Assembly: GCA_039184055.1 (NCBI GenBank)
Contig: JBCDBH010000356.1
Coordinates: 1-6,195, forward strand
Direction of reading: 5' to 3'
DNA from: JBCDBH01 sp039184055
GTDB taxonomy: Bacteria; Acidobacteriota; Thermoanaerobaculia; Multivoradales; J023
Length of the DNA: 6,195 bases
In this document: one piece after another, positions 5,590-6,195 of the stretch
Position numbering within the stretch: position 1 is the stretch's first letter
Layout: every line of letters begins with the position of its first letter
The notes under the pieces: model-generated
Database searches by the model: none
Told to the model about the DNA's origin: nothing
The model's input: only the letters and a program-made list of their open reading frames with translations
Made by a program: the position numbers and the translations under genes

Positions 5590-6102
5590 TTACGGAGTGG
5601 ACCACAAGCCACTGCAGTCGAACGGACCACAACCCTGGGTGGGGATACACCAGATCCGCACGCAACCCGGATGGGTGACGTCGCAGTTGCAGTTCTGCAG
5701 GAAGCCAGCTTCGGTGCTGAAGCTGCCCTGGATACGCTCGACGAACGACTTGTAGGCGACGCCGATGAGGTCGCTGCCGCTGTAGGCCTCGGGCTGAGCG
5801 AAGAAGTCGGCGGAGCTACGAAGAGCTTCGACGTCGGCATCGCTGAGGTCGCTCCGCTCGTAGACGAAGAATTCGATGTGCTCGACCCACATGGCGGTCT
5901 TCTTCTCGGTGTCGAGCGCGAAGAACGCGGCGGCGCGGAAGTCCTCGGGCACGTCGGCGAAGGCCGAGATGCTGGTCGGGAGGCCATCCTGATTGGCGGC
6001 GGCCCACGCGTCGGCCTCTTCACAAGAAACTTGAGCCGACACACCGGCGGTGCTGATCAGCAAGAGGGCGAGCAGGGTGAGTAGGGTTTTCAAAGCGCGC
6101 AT
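5590..6102 (-). CDS. Bacteriocin fulvocin C-related secreted precursor, 170 aa
   Basis: Residues 1-23 are a signal peptide (MRALK, hydrophobic core, cleavage expected after VSA). Residues 27-135 form a mostly helical pro-region with VPEDFRAAAFFAL and MWVEHIEFF, a pattern I recall from proteins annotated as fulvocin C-related. The last 34 residues hold six of the seven cysteines (C138, C140, C147, C152, C158, C163; the other is C27). NCNC-x6-C followed by PTQGCG matches the start and middle of mature fulvocin C of Myxococcus fulvus as I remember it: NCSC-x6-C and PTGCG. Fulvocin C is a 45-residue bacteriocin with eight cysteines in disulfides, so this one has fewer. A released cysteine-rich peptide is inferred, but many members of the family are of unknown activity. 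AGGAG (6108-6112) ends five bases before the ATG. No immunity, maturation or export gene is adjacent, and the gene has its own terminator. It could instead be a disulfide-rich secreted protein without killing activity. Confidence 0.72.
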   Translation of the reverse strand: MRALKTLLTLLALLLISTAGVSAQVSCEEADAWAAANQDGLPTSISAFADVPEDFRAAAFFALDTEKKTAMWVEHIEFFVYERSDLSDADVEALRSSADFFAQPEAYSGSDLIGVAYKSFVERIQGSFSTEAGFLQNCNCDVTHPGCVRIWCIPTQGCGPFDCSGLWSTP

Positions 6103-6168
6103 GATGACTCCTCTCAGAGCGTTGACGTTGACCCGAGTCGACCTCTCGTCGCTCGGGCCGCTTCTACT
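6103..6168 (-). promoter_or_regulatory. Upstream region of the fulvocin-like gene with repeated GTCAAC and an AGTAGAA motif
   Basis: On the minus strand the region reads AGTAGAAG (6161-6168) and then two head-to-tail GTCAAC copies (6121-6132) ending 18 bases before the ATG. A GTCGAC close to the same motif lies at 6137-6142. AGTAGAA could contain a degenerate -10 (TAGAAG), but no -35 is evident. The tandem GTCAAC pair could be a regulator site. Speculative. Confidence 0.25.
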
Positions 6169-6195
6169 AAGACAGGCGCAACGCGAGATCGATCG

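Noticed and set aside
6022..6036. C27 of the fulvocin-like protein as a lipoprotein cysteine
   Set aside because: The residues before it (AQVS) do not fit a lipobox, while VSA followed by Q at residue 24 is a normal signal peptidase I site.
5496..6044. A 182-codon minus-strand frame overlapping the fulvocin-like gene in another phase
   Set aside because: Its product is a Ser/Arg/Pro-rich string typical of an out-of-phase reading of a high-GC gene, and the terminator hairpin lies inside it.
5671..6084. A 137-codon plus-strand open frame opposite the fulvocin-like gene
   Set aside because: The minus-strand gene has a signal peptide, ribosome binding site, cysteine motif and terminator. The plus-strand product is an acidic Ala/Val/Glu-rich shadow.
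1..6195. Search for CRISPR arrays, insertion sequences, tRNA or rRNA genes and attachment sites
   Set aside because: No regularly spaced repeats, transposase-like products, terminal inverted repeats or tRNA-like cloverleaf were seen by eye on either strand.

Overview
The window is a high-GC bacterial segment, probably from a Gram-negative organism. Several products carry Sec-type signal peptides, starts are preceded by AGGAG-like ribosome binding sites, and there is a classical VapBC toxin-antitoxin pair and a CRP-type palindrome. Nothing in the sequence fixes the taxon. A fulvocin C-related protein plus TPR and VWA proteins would suit Myxococcota, Acidobacteriota or a Pseudomonadota relative, but that is inference. 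No rRNA, tRNA, insertion sequence or CRISPR array is visible.

Layout. Positions 1-2332 hold two tandem minus-strand paralogues. Each encodes an exported protein with a carboxypeptidase-regulatory-like beta-sandwich domain after the signal peptide; the complete one (680-2332) continues into a TPR-like helical region. The second (565 down to 1) runs off the left edge. A short divergent promoter region (2333-2434) separates them from a plus-strand metallo-beta-lactamase-fold hydrolase (2435-3226). This is followed by a plus-strand exported von Willebrand factor A protein with three 87-residue C-terminal repeats (3293-4711). A perfect TGTGA-N6-TCACA palindrome lies just upstream of the VWA gene.

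Positions 4746-5416 hold a minus-strand vapBC pair, convergent with the VWA gene and only 34 bases from it. An inverted repeat and a direct repeat upstream of vapB look like an autoregulatory operator. At 5590-6102 is a minus-strand secreted protein with a cysteine cluster at its C-terminus, which I assign to the fulvocin C-related bacteriocin-precursor family. A strong 12-bp hairpin followed by a T-rich stretch terminates it.

How the genes may work together. Four of the seven genes (both TPR paralogues, the VWA protein and the fulvocin-like protein) encode exported products, so the region leans towards envelope or secreted functions. However, the genes form several separate transcription units, with no convincing single pathway linking them. 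The most notable points are the stand-alone fulvocin-like precursor without visible immunity or export genes, the CRP-like site at the VWA gene, the enlarged metal-binding loop of the hydrolase and the paralogue pair. I see no clearly new multi-gene system.
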